Source of the DNA: UBA1672 sp964351365
GTDB taxonomy: Bacteria > Pseudomonadota > Alphaproteobacteria > Micavibrionales > Micavibrionaceae
Direction of reading: 5' to 3'
Length of the DNA stretch: 64,000 bases
NCBI GenBank assembly: GCA_964351365.1
Contig: CAYGNP010000010.1
Location: 13,696-77,695, forward strand
The notes beneath the pieces are model-generated. The model did not search any database. It saw nothing but the letters and a program-made list of their open reading frames with translations, and was not told the origin of the DNA. Shown here one piece after another: positions 15,587-24,610 of the stretch (positions within the stretch are counted from its first letter, which is position 1; every line of letters starts with the position of its first letter). Both the position numbers and the translations under genes were made by a program.

Positions 15587-17429
15587 CGTCTTCCTTCAAA
15601 AATCCGCCGGATTGCATTTTCCAGAGCTTGGCGTAGTGTCCACCCGCATCGATGAGGTCATCGTGCGTTCCGTCTTCTATGATTTTGCCTTCGCTCATGA
15701 CGATGATGCGGTCCATCTGGCGCAGGGTTGAGAGGCGGTGCGCCACGGCAATCACGGTTTTTCCGTCCATTATGCTTTCCAGTGCGGTCTGGATGGCGTG
15801 TTCGCTCTCGCTGTCGAGGGCGGAGGTGGCTTCGTCCAGGATCAGGATTGGCGCGTCTTTCAGGATTGCGCGGGCTATGCCGATGCGCTGTTTCTGGCCG
15901 CCGGAGAGTTTGACACCGCGTTCGCCGACGTGGGCTTTGAAGGCTTTGCGCCCTTTATTATCTTCCAGATCAAGGATGAAATCATGGGCGCTGGCGCGAC
16001 GGGCTGCGTGAATTATATCTTCCATGGTTGCCTCAAGTTTGCCGTAGCGGATGTTATCCATAACGGAGCAATGGAAGAGGTAGCTTTCCTGTGTTACGAT
16101 CGTGATGTTTTCGCGCAGTGAATCCTGTGTGATATGCGCGATATTCTGGCCGTTAATGAGGATTTCTCCCCCGCGCAGATCATGGGCGCGCACCAGCAGA
16201 TTCGTGATGGTTGATTTTCCTGCGCCGCTGGTGCCGACAAGGCCAAGTTTTTGCCCCGGCGGAATGCTCAGGTTGAAATTTTTGATTACGGGCCGGTCAT
16301 TGGTGCCGTAATCGAAGGTCACGTTGCGGAAGATGATTTCTGCGCCGTCGTTGCCGATTTTAAGGTCTGGTGCGCCGGGTTGATCCGTGACGTCATGCTT
16401 GCGCGTGAGGATATCGATGCCCTCTTGCACGCGGCCAAGGTTTTCAAAGATGCTTGAGACTTCGCGCATGATCCAGCCGGACTGAAAGGTCGCCTGAAAA
16501 GCCATGGGCAGAGCCATTGCGATTGCGGCCACGCCGATCTGTCCTTGCGTCTGTATGAGCCAGTAGCCGACTGCGCCTGTGGCGGCAAGCAGTGCGGTAT
16601 TGAGGATATCAATCACAAGGCTCATGACCCAAATTGTGGCCGTGACGTCACGGAAGGTTTCACTGTGGCGATCCAAGAAGCTGACGATGCGCTTATCTTC
16701 GTGGTCTGTACGTGCAAAATATTTTGTCGGCAGCGCGTTGGTGAATGTATCAACGATCTGGCCTGTAAGAGCGCTCATTTGTTCTGAATGGACGAAAGAG
16801 CGTGCTTGTACGCGGGGCACAAAGTAAAATAATGTCGCGGTATAAAGGCAGAGCCAAATTCCAAGGGGGGCGGCTAGCCAAATATTCGCGCTGGCCAGAA
16901 ACCAGAGATTTGTAAAGGTGAAGACGGCAGCAAAGAGCAGCACGCCGATGGTTGATCTGACGGCATCACGAAGTGAGGGGGCGGATTGCAGGAGCTTGTT
17001 GGCGATTCGTCCGGCAAAGTCATTCTGGAAGAAGGCCAGAGATTGGCGCGCGGTGTACCAGTAAAGCTGACGGCGCACAAGGTTTCCGACATAGGGTATA
17101 TATATCAGGTGGTAGAAGCCTTCGGATAATGTCCCGGTGACAAAGCGCAGGAGCAACAGGGCTGCGCCAAGGGTTATCATGGCGGCGCTGTAGCTTGTCT
17201 GTTCGACAAGTTCGCCAACATACCAGAACATCACAGAAATCAGGATAGCGAAGCTGGCTTCGACGATGGCTATGCCAAAGATCAGGAATTTGATCTGGCG
17301 GATAAAAAACCAAATGAACCGCAAAAGGCCTGTGGGCATGTTATCCATGCCGCTAGCGGGGAGTTGATCAATGTCTAGGCGCAGGGCGCTGTTCCATTTC
17401 TGGATTTTGTTTTTAATGTATTTACGCAT
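15546..17429 (-). CDS. ABC exporter, fused permease and ATPase (MsbA-like)
   Basis: A 627-residue type IV ABC exporter half-transporter. The N-terminal half has about six transmembrane helices (residues 40-350); the C-terminal half has the nucleotide-binding domain with Walker A LVGTSGAGKSTITNLL, signature LSGGQKQRIGIARA, Walker B PILILDEATSALDSE and switch His in VIAVAHRLSTL. Such proteins move lipids, lipopolysaccharide precursors, peptides or drugs; the substrate is not evident. The frame is open from a TTG at 17453, but ATG 17429, with AAGGA 8 bases upstream, is preferred. It overlaps the pirin gene tail to tail. Confidence 0.92.
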   Translation of the reverse strand: MRKYIKNKIQKWNSALRLDIDQLPASGMDNMPTGLLRFIWFFIRQIKFLIFGIAIVEASFAILISVMFWYVGELVEQTSYSAAMITLGAALLLLRFVTGTLSEGFYHLIYIPYVGNLVRRQLYWYTARQSLAFFQNDFAGRIANKLLQSAPSLRDAVRSTIGVLLFAAVFTFTNLWFLASANIWLAAPLGIWLCLYTATLFYFVPRVQARSFVHSEQMSALTGQIVDTFTNALPTKYFARTDHEDKRIVSFLDRHSETFRDVTATIWVMSLVIDILNTALLAATGAVGYWLIQTQGQIGVAAIAMALPMAFQATFQSGWIMREVSSIFENLGRVQEGIDILTRKHDVTDQPGAPDLKIGNDGAEIIFRNVTFDYGTNDRPVIKNFNLSIPPGQKLGLVGTSGAGKSTITNLLVRAHDLRGGEILINGQNIAHITQDSLRENITIVTQESYLFHCSVMDNIRYGKLEATMEDIIHAARRASAHDFILDLEDNKGRKAFKAHVGERGVKLSGGQKQRIGIARAILKDAPILILDEATSALDSESEHAIQTALESIMDGKTVIAVAHRLSTLRQMDRIIVMSEGKIIEDGTHDDLIDAGGHYAKLWKMQSGGFLKEDAKPSSGTAYRAAE

Positions 17430-17487
17430 GATGCGTTCCTTCTTTTTTTTCAAAAGAAGACGGACTGATCTTGTTTTTTAGCGGGAT

Positions 17488-17514
17488 CTGTCAGCCTTCG
17501 AAATTAGCTGACAG
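17488..17514. other. Inverted repeat upstream of the ABC exporter gene
   Basis: In the 317-base gap between the divergent ABC exporter and membrane protein genes, CTGTCAGC (17488-17495) and GCTGACAG (17507-17514) form a perfect 8-bp dyad 60-85 bases before the exporter ATG. It could be an operator or an mRNA hairpin. The rest of the gap shows no gene. Confidence 0.35.
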
Positions 17515-17746
17515 GGCGGGGTTAGCGTCTGGGCAGCTTTTGGCTTGGGTGTTTGTTTTCGACGGTAATCCGGATTGCTTTCGGGGATTTTGGCGCGAGA
17601 CAAAACACATCAAAAAACGCGGATTTGAGAGAGGTCAAAACGGTTATTATTTGTGTACGGGTCATCATTTATGCTCCAAAATACATTTACCCTTCCATTA
17701 AAACCGCAAATGGGGCATTTTTGCAAGGAAATTATGAGAATATACC

Positions 17747-18394
17747 ATGGAAATTATTATCTTGCCTGTTCTTCTATATGTTTTATGTGCCATGAGTGCT
17801 ATGGGTTTTATTGTGGCGGCATATCACTGGTTCTGGCTGGTCTGGAGGGGTAAATCTGAGGTTATTCCGGGTTTTTCAAGCTATGTTTGGCAGGGACAGG
17901 CCTATGGGTTTGTTTTTGCCATGATTGTCTCTATTTTTGCCGGATTTTACGATTATCTGGCGGCGGGAGAGGCATTCAATATTATCGGCGAGGTGGCAGT
18001 TTTGGCGCTGGCTCTGGGGTTTGCTTGGCGCAGGACAGGTGAAATGTTTGGTTTTGGGATGCTGTGCCTTTTGGGGTGGGGGCTTACGGTTGCCTTTGGC
18101 GGGTTGGTGTGGCTGGTTTTGAAAGCAATCAGTGTGATGAATAGTCAGGATTTTGTCGTTTCTGTTGTATTTTTAAGCGGGCTTGTGTGGAGTATTCCGA
18201 TTCTGTTTTTGTATGGAAAAATTCTTACCGATGCACGGGTGCGTCCCGCTTTAGGGGGGCAGAAATTCTATATGTTTTTATGGCCTGTATTGCTTGCTTA
18301 TCTCGTTTTGCTGGTTCCGTTGATGGTGCAGCAGAGCGTGAATTCACCAGAGTGGCGGGAATATAAGTATGTGAAGCCTTTGCGCAGAGCGTAG
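17747..18394 (+). CDS. Hypothetical inner membrane protein
   Basis: A 215-residue protein with about six predicted transmembrane segments (for example MEIIILPVLLYVLCAMSAMG at the start, VFAMIVSIFAGFYDYL, GMLCLLGWGLTVAFGGLVWL, and FYMFLWPVLLAYLVLLVPLM near the end). No known motif is recognised and there are no charged pairs suggestive of a transporter site. Codon use and composition look coding (strong hydrophobic pattern, in-frame length). It lies divergent from the ABC exporter and 72 bases upstream of sspB on the same strand. Confidence 0.7.
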   Translation: MEIIILPVLLYVLCAMSAMGFIVAAYHWFWLVWRGKSEVIPGFSSYVWQGQAYGFVFAMIVSIFAGFYDYLAAGEAFNIIGEVAVLALALGFAWRRTGEMFGFGMLCLLGWGLTVAFGGLVWLVLKAISVMNSQDFVVSVVFLSGLVWSIPILFLYGKILTDARVRPALGGQKFYMFLWPVLLAYLVLLVPLMVQQSVNSPEWREYKYVKPLRRA

Positions 18395-18466
18395 TTGATG
18401 TATAAATTTGTAAAATAATCATAACGCCTCTTGATTTACCCCCGTATTATTTGCGACATATAGGGT

Positions 18467-18985
18467 ATGACGGATGAAGACGATTATTTAAGATATGATA
18501 AGATGGTTGAAATGGCTTTGCGCGGTGTTGTGCGTCAGGCCGTCAGTGAAGTCATCGAGAATTTTAATGATACGGGCGGGATGCCGGGGGATCATCATTT
18601 CTATATTACTTTTTTGACAGATTACCCGGGGGTGAAAATTCCGGATTACCTCAAGGAGCGTTATCCGGGCGAGATGACGATTGTGTTGCAATATCAGTTT
18701 TCAGATTTGAAGGTAGATGCGGAGCGTTTGCAAGTCACACTCTCGTTTAACAATGTACCGGAAAAACTTGTTGTACCGCTCAATGCGATTAGTATTTTTG
18801 CCGATCCATCTGTTAATTTTGCCCTGCAGTTTCAGCCTTTGGGTGAAGCGATGGCGGAAGAGGATTTGATCTTGCAGGAAATGCCGGACGGGGATGATGA
18901 CCCGGATGGGCCAGATGGGTCTGGCGGTGGCGGCAGTGAGAAGACCGGCGAAGTGATTTCGCTTGATAAATTCCGTAAAAAATAA
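18467..18985 (+). CDS. sspB: SspB, ClpXP adaptor (alphaproteobacterial type)
   Basis: A 172-residue adaptor that binds tmRNA-tagged proteins and delivers them to ClpXP. The substrate-binding domain covers about residues 8-125 and shows HFYITFLTDYPGV, LKERYPGEMTIVLQYQF, LQVTLSFNNVPEKLVVPL and a conserved ISIFADPSVNFALQF. A flexible acidic and Gly-rich linker follows, and a C-terminal EVISLDKFRKK is the ClpX-docking tail. It lies 4 kb from the tmRNA gene whose tag it should recognise. It overlaps the next gene by one base (TAATG). Confidence 0.92.
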   Translation: MTDEDDYLRYDKMVEMALRGVVRQAVSEVIENFNDTGGMPGDHHFYITFLTDYPGVKIPDYLKERYPGEMTIVLQYQFSDLKVDAERLQVTLSFNNVPEKLVVPLNAISIFADPSVNFALQFQPLGEAMAEEDLILQEMPDGDDDPDGPDGSGGGGSEKTGEVISLDKFRKK

Positions 18986-19911
18986 TGAGTGCGTGGAGCC
19001 CTGATGAGCAGTCACTGAGGCAAGAGCCTTATCGCGTTTTACTTAAACGCGGGGAGTTTGTTGATTCATCGCGTGATGGGCGCGCTGTGCCGTTCAAGCT
19101 TTATCATCCTGACGCACCGGATCTGAGGGATTTGCCTGTGGTTGTCTGGAGTCACGGATTTGGCGGTAATCATGATGGTGCATCGTTTATATCGCGGTTT
19201 TTGGCGGGGCAGGGCTATGTGCTTGTGCATATTACGCATCACGGCACGGATAGTTCACTATGGGAGGGCAAAGAGGGGCACCCGTGGGATATTCTGCGCA
19301 AAGTCAAGGTGCCGCGCTCTGCGACAATGAACCGTATGCTGGATGTGCCTTTTGTACTGGATCAGCTGCCCTTATGGATGGAGCAGAATCCTGAGGTCGG
19401 GGCGCTAATGGATTTGACGCGCCTTGGTATGTCCGGGCATAGTTTTGGTGCGATGACAACGCAGGTTATGGCAGGGATGCGCTTTCCGGATCAGGATGGA
19501 GCGTTGATTTCCATGCCGGAGAAGCGCTTTAAGGCGGGTATCCTCTATAGTCCCGTGCCGATTGCGCATTTGACTGACGCCGCGCCGCAGGAGATTTATG
19601 GCTCTATTGACCTGCCCTTGTTCCACATGACCGGTACGCTGGATGATTCGCCGATTGAGCATTATGGCTATGAGCACCGCCTGATTGTGCGGGATCATGC
19701 AGGCCATCCGGAGCAATATCTTCATGTTCTTGAGGGCGGGGATCATATGATTTATAACGGCACACGCGGTAAATTAGCAAATAATCCTATGCGTGAGGTG
19801 CATGAGAGGGAGATTATGCACGGCGCGTTTGCGTTCTGGCAGGCGTATTTGAAGGATGATGAGAGGGCGGGAGCCTGGCTGGAGGAAAGATATGCTGGAA
19901 AAAATGGATAA
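18985..19911 (+). CDS. Alpha/beta hydrolase (PAF-acetylhydrolase/dienelactone hydrolase-like)
   Basis: A 308-residue alpha/beta-hydrolase fold protein. The oxyanion-hole region VVVWSHGFGGNHDG is near residue 52, the nucleophile elbow is LGMSGHSFGAMT (GHSFG) near residue 150, the acid is probably in MTGTLDDSP, and the catalytic His in LEGGDHMIY. No signal peptide. The substrate cannot be inferred; relatives include predicted dienelactone hydrolases and platelet-activating-factor acetylhydrolase-like esterases. The ATG overlaps the sspB stop by one base, with no Shine-Dalgarno of its own, suggesting translational coupling. Its end overlaps the next gene by 20 bases. Confidence 0.82.
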   Translation: MSAWSPDEQSLRQEPYRVLLKRGEFVDSSRDGRAVPFKLYHPDAPDLRDLPVVVWSHGFGGNHDGASFISRFLAGQGYVLVHITHHGTDSSLWEGKEGHPWDILRKVKVPRSATMNRMLDVPFVLDQLPLWMEQNPEVGALMDLTRLGMSGHSFGAMTTQVMAGMRFPDQDGALISMPEKRFKAGILYSPVPIAHLTDAAPQEIYGSIDLPLFHMTGTLDDSPIEHYGYEHRLIVRDHAGHPEQYLHVLEGGDHMIYNGTRGKLANNPMREVHEREIMHGAFAFWQAYLKDDERAGAWLEERYAGKNG

Positions 19912-20833
19912 CGCCATTGAAATCAGGAATTTAAACAAAACTTATAAGGCCAGCAAGCGTATGGCTCAGAAGGTTGCACTAAAGAGTGTGGATCTGGATA
20001 TTCCGCGCGGGTCGATTTTTGGGTTATTGGGGCCGAACGGGGCAGGGAAGTCCACGATTATCAATATAATGGCGGGTCTGGTTCTTAAGACATCTGGCTC
20101 GGTTAAAATCTGCGGGTTTGATATTGATGTGAATGAGCGCAATGCGAAGGCCTCGATTGGGGTGGTGCCGCAGGAGATTAATTTTGACCCCTATTTTACG
20201 CCCTATGAATCGCTAGAGTTGCAGGCGGGGCTATATGGTGTGCCGAAATCTGCGCGCAGGAGCATGGACATTCTGGAGATGGTGGGCCTTGGGGATAAGC
20301 GCGATGCTTATGTGCGGGCATTATCAGGGGGGATGAAGCGGCGTTTGCTGGTGGCTAAGGCGATGGTGCACAGCCCGCAGGTTCTGGTGCTGGATGAACC
20401 GACGGCGGGGGTGGATATTGAGCTGCGCCGGCAGATGTGGGCGAATGTGAAGGCCCTGAACGCGCAAGGTGTTACAATTTTACTGACCACGCATTATCTG
20501 GAGGAGGCGCAGGAGCTGTGTGAGCGTATCGCTATTATTAATCATGGCGAGATTGTTGCCTGTGAGAATAAGGATACGCTGATAAAGCGAATCGATCATA
20601 AGGAGATTCTGTTTAAACTGGATCGAGGAATCCGTGATTTACCAGAAAGCCTGAATGCATTCACAGCGCACATTAAATCACCCAATGAAATTTGCGTGAG
20701 TTACAGCGCCGATGTTCAAAGTGTTGGGGTTATTATAGAAGCCTTGCAAGGTGCGGGATACGGCATAGTCGATATCACAACAGATCAAAGTGATCTGGAA
20801 GATATTTTTGTTCGTCTAACAGCTACATCCTAA
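19892..20833 (+). CDS. ABC transporter ATPase subunit (ABC-2 / YadG-like)
   Basis: A 313-residue nucleotide-binding subunit with Walker A LLGPNGAGKSTIINIM, Q-loop VVPQEINFD, signature LSGGMKRRLLVAKAM, Walker B VLVLDEPTAGVD and switch LTTHYLEEAQ. The C-terminal extension of about 85 residues is typical of ABC-2 exporters. The start at ATG 19892 follows GAGGAAAG closely; ATG 19904 is an alternative. No permease gene is adjacent: the next ABC pair has its own ATPase and is separated by a terminator. The partner is therefore elsewhere. Last gene of the sspB-hydrolase-ABC group. Confidence 0.9.
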   Translation: MLEKMDNAIEIRNLNKTYKASKRMAQKVALKSVDLDIPRGSIFGLLGPNGAGKSTIINIMAGLVLKTSGSVKICGFDIDVNERNAKASIGVVPQEINFDPYFTPYESLELQAGLYGVPKSARRSMDILEMVGLGDKRDAYVRALSGGMKRRLLVAKAMVHSPQVLVLDEPTAGVDIELRRQMWANVKALNAQGVTILLTTHYLEEAQELCERIAIINHGEIVACENKDTLIKRIDHKEILFKLDRGIRDLPESLNAFTAHIKSPNEICVSYSADVQSVGVIIEALQGAGYGIVDITTDQSDLEDIFVRLTATS

Positions 20834-20907
20834 AAGAGCAACAGACGAGTGTTTAAAAGATTCCTGTTTTTCTTGCATGTGTGGATAAAATGTGATGATA
20901 TTATTTC

Positions 20908-21055
20908 ACAAGCAGGAAATATATTTAACGATAAAGCGGACCGTTCCACCGCTCGTTATAAGAATTTAGTTTCCGCTGATTGAGTAGTTTAACGTTTCCT
21001 AGGTTTAAAGTGACTCAAAAGAGCGTCTGGTAAGAGGTTGCCAGGCGCTTTTTTT
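20908..21055 (+). ncRNA. Candidate small RNA or leader ending at a strong terminator
   Basis: In the gap between two ABC genes, TTGCAT (20873-20878) and a weak TGATAT at 17-nt spacing or TATTAT at 20-nt spacing could start a transcript near 20908. It would contain a GATAAAGCGG.../CCGCTCGTTAT hairpin (about 20931-20962) and end at the terminator at 21013-21059. No frame in it looks coding. The promoter is weak, so the stretch may instead be the 3' untranslated region of the preceding gene. Confidence 0.3.
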
Positions 21056-21059
21056 GAGT
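21013..21059 (+). terminator. Long, bidirectional rho-independent terminator
   Basis: AGCGTCTGG (21022-21030) pairs with CCAGGCGCT (21041-21049), followed by seven T residues (21049-21055). The flanking ACTCAAAA and TTTTTGAGT extend the stem, so it can work in both directions. It separates the upstream ABC ATPase from the ABC-2 exporter pair. Confidence 0.85.
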
Positions 21060-21086
21060 TTAAGCTTTTTTCGTAAGAGAGGTTTT

Positions 21087-22010
21087 ATGCTCAATGTTGA
21101 AAAGCTCACATTCGAATATGACGGGAAGAATGTTCTTCAGAATGTTTCTTTTTCTGTTCGTAAAGGCAGCGTGGTCGCTCTTGTGGGTCCAAATGGGGCA
21201 GGTAAGACAACGCTTATGCGTTGCCTTGTCGCTTTAGCTCAGCCTGTTTCGGGAAGAATATTGGTGGATGGTCTGGATACACGGCTTAATCCGCGTGAAG
21301 TTCATCGCCGTACCGGATATTTGTCAGATTTTTTCGGGCTTTATGACCGCTTGAGTGTTCATAAGTGTCTTTTGCATACGGCGTCTTGTCACAACATCAT
21401 GGGTGATGCGCAGAAAGAACGTGTTGAGGACGTTATTCAGAACACAGGTCTTCAGGATTACAGGGACAAGAAGGCAGGCAGTTTATCCCGTGGTTATAGA
21501 CAGAGGCTGGGGGTTGCGATTGCGACGCTTCACAAGCCAAAGATTTTGATTTTGGATGAACCTGCTTCCGGGATGGATCCTGAGGCACGCGTCAAGTTAT
21601 CCGAGTTAATGCTTCGTTTGAAAGCACAGGGAATGACGATTTTAGTCTCTTCGCATATTCTTGCAGAGCTTGAAGATTACTGTGATGACATGCTGGTTTT
21701 GCGCGAGGGGCGGCTGGTTGATCACGTGGTGTACGACGCCGAGCGTCCTGCACAGCGAAGGCATGTCGTTGTAAGCTGTCTTCATCCTCAGGAGAAATAT
21801 GTTGCGCTTTTAGAGGGTGTTGAGCAAGTAAGTCATTCCAAGCTTGATCAGACGGGGTTTTCTTTTGAGTTTGCGGGTACTGATAGTGAACTTGCGGAGA
21901 TATTGGCGCTGCTCGTGCGCTCGGGTGTTGCTGTGACGGGGTTTGAAGCGCGCAAGAAAAGCCTGCAAAATGCTTATATGGAACTGGCCGAGAAAGAGGT
22001 GCAAAAATGA
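21087..22010 (+). CDS. ABC-2 exporter ATPase subunit
   Basis: A 307-residue nucleotide-binding subunit with Walker A LVGPNGAGKTTLMRCL, Walker B ILILDEPASGMDPEA and an atypical signature LSRGYRQRLGVAIA in place of LSGGQ. The end of the protein is a variable extension. The frame is open from a TTG at 21054, inside the terminator; ATG 21087 with AGAGAGG upstream is preferred. The stop overlaps the permease start (ATGA, 22007-22010), so the two are translationally coupled and form one transporter. Confidence 0.9.
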   Translation: MLNVEKLTFEYDGKNVLQNVSFSVRKGSVVALVGPNGAGKTTLMRCLVALAQPVSGRILVDGLDTRLNPREVHRRTGYLSDFFGLYDRLSVHKCLLHTASCHNIMGDAQKERVEDVIQNTGLQDYRDKKAGSLSRGYRQRLGVAIATLHKPKILILDEPASGMDPEARVKLSELMLRLKAQGMTILVSSHILAELEDYCDDMLVLREGRLVDHVVYDAERPAQRRHVVVSCLHPQEKYVALLEGVEQVSHSKLDQTGFSFEFAGTDSELAEILALLVRSGVAVTGFEARKKSLQNAYMELAEKEVQK

Positions 22011-23572
22011 AAATTCTTGGGCCTGAGTTTCAAAGAAATGTATGGTTGCGGTTTTCCGGTTTTAACCTGGCTCTTATGCCGGTTTTGCTTGGAATTATTC
22101 TCGTTCTGACCTATTTGTCGAATTTGGGTTACGAGCAGTCTGCTGGGGCCATCAGTGCGCTGAATAACAATCATCCGCTGGCTAAACAGGCATTGATTCC
22201 GTTGCATTGGAGTTATGGTTCTCATTATGTCATGGTTTCTCTGCTTGTTATCATGCTGTTTATTGTCGGAATTCAGGAGGCGGCCTCTTCTTTTACGTCC
22301 GAGCTCCGTGACAAAACATGGGATATGCAAAAGATTTCAGCTATTTCGCCTATTCATATTGTGATCGGGAAACTTTTCGGCACGACGTCTTATGTGTGGT
22401 ATTTTTCATTTGGGCTGATTGCGTGCATTTTGTACGTTTATAGTCATGTGCCGCTTGATCGCAAGGTTTTGCCTGAGGTGGCTGTGTATCCTGATTTTAG
22501 CGATATTGTACTTCTTGGCTTTTTAATTGTTTTTTGTGCGTTTACCGGGCATTTGATCGCCGCGGTCGTGAGTATTCAAAGTTTGGTGAGGGGGGTACAC
22601 TCAAGTTTCAGAGGGCTTGTCGCCGGATTTATTTTTTCTTTTTTTACGTACTCTATTCTCAGGATTTTATTTGATATTCCTCTCGTAGCGGAAGATCTTT
22701 CATTGCTTCGGAATGCACCCACGATTCACTGGTATGGCGGTGAATTTAAGACTAATTTATTTCTGTTTTACGTTTTGCTGTTTTTTGTTTTTTGGGCGTT
22801 TGTCGGGTTGTACCGCCTTGTTCGAACAGAGCTTAATTTTCAACGCTATCCATTTGTATGGCTGCTCTTCTTGCTCTCACTCAGTGCATTGTTCGCGGGT
22901 ATGGGCGTAAAAGAAATTGAAAGTGTGTCGTTCGGTTATCTTACTGAGCGCAAGAAGGCGTTTCAATTTTCATTCATTCCGTTCTGCATATTTTTTGTAG
23001 CGCTTTATTCTTCGGTTTATTCATATTCTTCGAACTTAAGCGGTTATTTGAGGCTTTTGAATGCCGTGCGTGAGAAAAATATCAAACGTGTTTTGGAGAC
23101 TTTACCTGACTGGATTGCCATTCTTCCTTTCATCCTTATTCTTCTTGCGTTAGTTTCACTGAATAAAATAAGTCATGTTGATTCAGTTAATATGCGTTTA
23201 TTTTTGGTCGCATGTCTTTTATTTTTGGCGCGTGATGGGTTTATGATGCACTTTATCTATCTCGGCAACCGTTTTAAGCGCGCTGGAATTCTTTTTATTC
23301 TTTATATCGCCTTTGCGTATGTCATTATTCCGATGTTCGTCTTTAACATTATCCGGCTTTTTGACGGTGGTATTTTCAGTAATGGACAAGGCTGGGATGC
23401 GTTTCTTGAGGGTTCTGATCCTTTTGCCTATGTTATTGCCGTGTTTTACCCGTTTGTTCTAAAAAGCGGCGGGGTTTTGTTTCTTCTGCCGGTCTTGGTT
23501 CAAACCGTATTATTTGGAGTATTGCTCTGGCGGGTTATAGTGCGCTATAAAGAAGTTCCTGCGCGCCCGTAG
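22007..23572 (+). CDS. ABC-2 type permease subunit
   Basis: A 521-residue membrane protein with about eleven to twelve hydrophobic helices. The segment VGIQEAASSFTSELRDKTWDMQ, after the first two helices, resembles the early cytoplasmic coupling loop of ABC-2 permeases (ABC-2 subfamily with 'ExRxGTWD/dmqr'). It is larger than the usual 250-400 residue permease. Cargo unknown. It is coupled to the upstream ATPase by a 4-base overlap. Its final three codons and stop (CGC CCG TAG) lie within the tRNA-Arg gene that follows. Confidence 0.75.
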   Translation: MKILGPEFQRNVWLRFSGFNLALMPVLLGIILVLTYLSNLGYEQSAGAISALNNNHPLAKQALIPLHWSYGSHYVMVSLLVIMLFIVGIQEAASSFTSELRDKTWDMQKISAISPIHIVIGKLFGTTSYVWYFSFGLIACILYVYSHVPLDRKVLPEVAVYPDFSDIVLLGFLIVFCAFTGHLIAAVVSIQSLVRGVHSSFRGLVAGFIFSFFTYSILRILFDIPLVAEDLSLLRNAPTIHWYGGEFKTNLFLFYVLLFFVFWAFVGLYRLVRTELNFQRYPFVWLLFLLSLSALFAGMGVKEIESVSFGYLTERKKAFQFSFIPFCIFFVALYSSVYSYSSNLSGYLRLLNAVREKNIKRVLETLPDWIAILPFILILLALVSLNKISHVDSVNMRLFLVACLLFLARDGFMMHFIYLGNRFKRAGILFILYIAFAYVIIPMFVFNIIRLFDGGIFSNGQGWDAFLEGSDPFAYVIAVFYPFVLKSGGVLFLLPVLVQTVLFGVLLWRVIVRYKEVPARP

Positions 23573-23638
23573 CTCAGGGGATAGAGCACTGGTTTCCGGA
23601 GCCAGGGGTCGGAGGTTCGAATCCTCCCGGGCGCGCCA
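23563..23638 (+). tRNA. tRNA-Arg (anticodon CCG)
   Basis: A full cloverleaf of 76 nt with encoded CCA. The acceptor stem is GCGCCCG/CGGGCGC, D-arm around AGCTCAGGGGATAGAGC, anticodon stem CTGG/CCAG with loop TTCCGGA (anticodon CCG, reads CGG), T-arm GGAGG TTCGAAT CCTCC, discriminator G. Its first ten bases overlap the end of the ABC permease gene. Confidence 0.97.
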
Positions 23639-23655
23639 CAGTTCTGGTCTTGGTC

Positions 23656-24609
23656 ATGTTTAGTCTTTTCCAATCTTCACAAATAAAAGTTCAGCGTTTG
23701 TTTGACTATGCGGGGCATGATCCGTTTTTTGAGCGGGTCAGCCATGATTTGATTGATTTTGGCCATGATATACGGTTTTCGTTATTTGGCGGGTCAGGGG
23801 CGTATAGGCCTTATGGTTTATGCACTGATGTTCTGGATTCACCAGAAAAATACGAAAAATTTCACATAGGGTTTTCTAGGGCGCATGAGCGTGGGGAGAT
23901 GAACGCAAGGATCGTTCTTCCTGCGCTGGGCGGGCAGGGCAGGGCGGCGCATCTGTTCCTACATGAGATGATGCATTTTTATCAGGATATGTGTGGGCTG
24001 TATTTGGTTCCCTTGCAGGAGAGGGGCGTGTTTCCGTTTGCTCTTGATGCTTATAGCGAAATTGTAGCCATTTTATTTAGTGAGGCGTGGGCGCAGACCG
24101 AAGCCATTCGTGCGAGCTGGGCGATCAGGGAAAAGGGTGATGATCTTGGCTGGCGGGGGGCGGTGTCTTCTCCGGATTGGGGTGATCTGGCGCGGCGCTA
24201 TGATGATGATTTAAGTGCGGGCGCAGATGAGGCGAAGGCTGCGGCGAATGTGTTTGAGGGATGGTATGCCAAGCCTCAGCGCGGGGTTTATGAGCGGCAT
24301 GCTCTGGGCATATATCAGCAAAATTTGAAGCGTTATCACGAAAATGCACCGGGCGTTTTGGGTATTGACCCGTATTTGCGCCGTCTTGAGTTGCTGATGC
24401 TGTTGGCGCGTCTTCCGCAGGGTGCTGTGCCGCGTTTTTTTGCGCATCTGGATTGGAGTAAGCCTGCGTTTTGTGTACCTCTGATTGATCTTGGTGGTTA
24501 TGGGGAGGCGGAGAATCCAAATATTCAGGAGATTCGGTGCGGATCGCCGCCCTATTTATGGGCGCGGCTGCGGGAGGAGGAGATTAAGCGCTCGGAGATT
24601 ATGTTTTGA
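23656..24609 (+). CDS. Putative zinc metallopeptidase-like protein (HExxH)
   Basis: A 317-residue protein of no recognised named family. It has an HExxH zinc-site motif in AAHLFLHEMMHFYQDMCG at about residue 112, followed after a spacer by Glu-rich helices (SEIVAILFSEAWAQTEAIRA) that could supply the third ligand. It resembles uncharacterised alphaproteobacterial proteins annotated as putative metallopeptidases (DUF6782-like); this is from memory. No signal peptide is visible. Start ATG 23656, 17 bases after the tRNA. It converges with the fiber locus; only one base separates the two stop codons. Confidence 0.6.
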   Translation: MFSLFQSSQIKVQRLFDYAGHDPFFERVSHDLIDFGHDIRFSLFGGSGAYRPYGLCTDVLDSPEKYEKFHIGFSRAHERGEMNARIVLPALGGQGRAAHLFLHEMMHFYQDMCGLYLVPLQERGVFPFALDAYSEIVAILFSEAWAQTEAIRASWAIREKGDDLGWRGAVSSPDWGDLARRYDDDLSAGADEAKAAANVFEGWYAKPQRGVYERHALGIYQQNLKRYHENAPGVLGIDPYLRRLELLMLLARLPQGAVPRFFAHLDWSKPAFCVPLIDLGGYGEAENPNIQEIRCGSPPYLWARLREEEIKRSEIMF

Positions 24610-24610
24610 G

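Noticed and set aside
17454..17746. Small frames in the gap between the ABC exporter and the membrane protein gene
   Set aside because: None has a ribosome binding site or plausible composition; only an inverted repeat stands out.
23563..23638. The tRNA-Arg as the attachment site of an integrated island to its right
   Set aside because: No integrase gene and no direct repeat of the tRNA 3' end was noticed downstream in the window.
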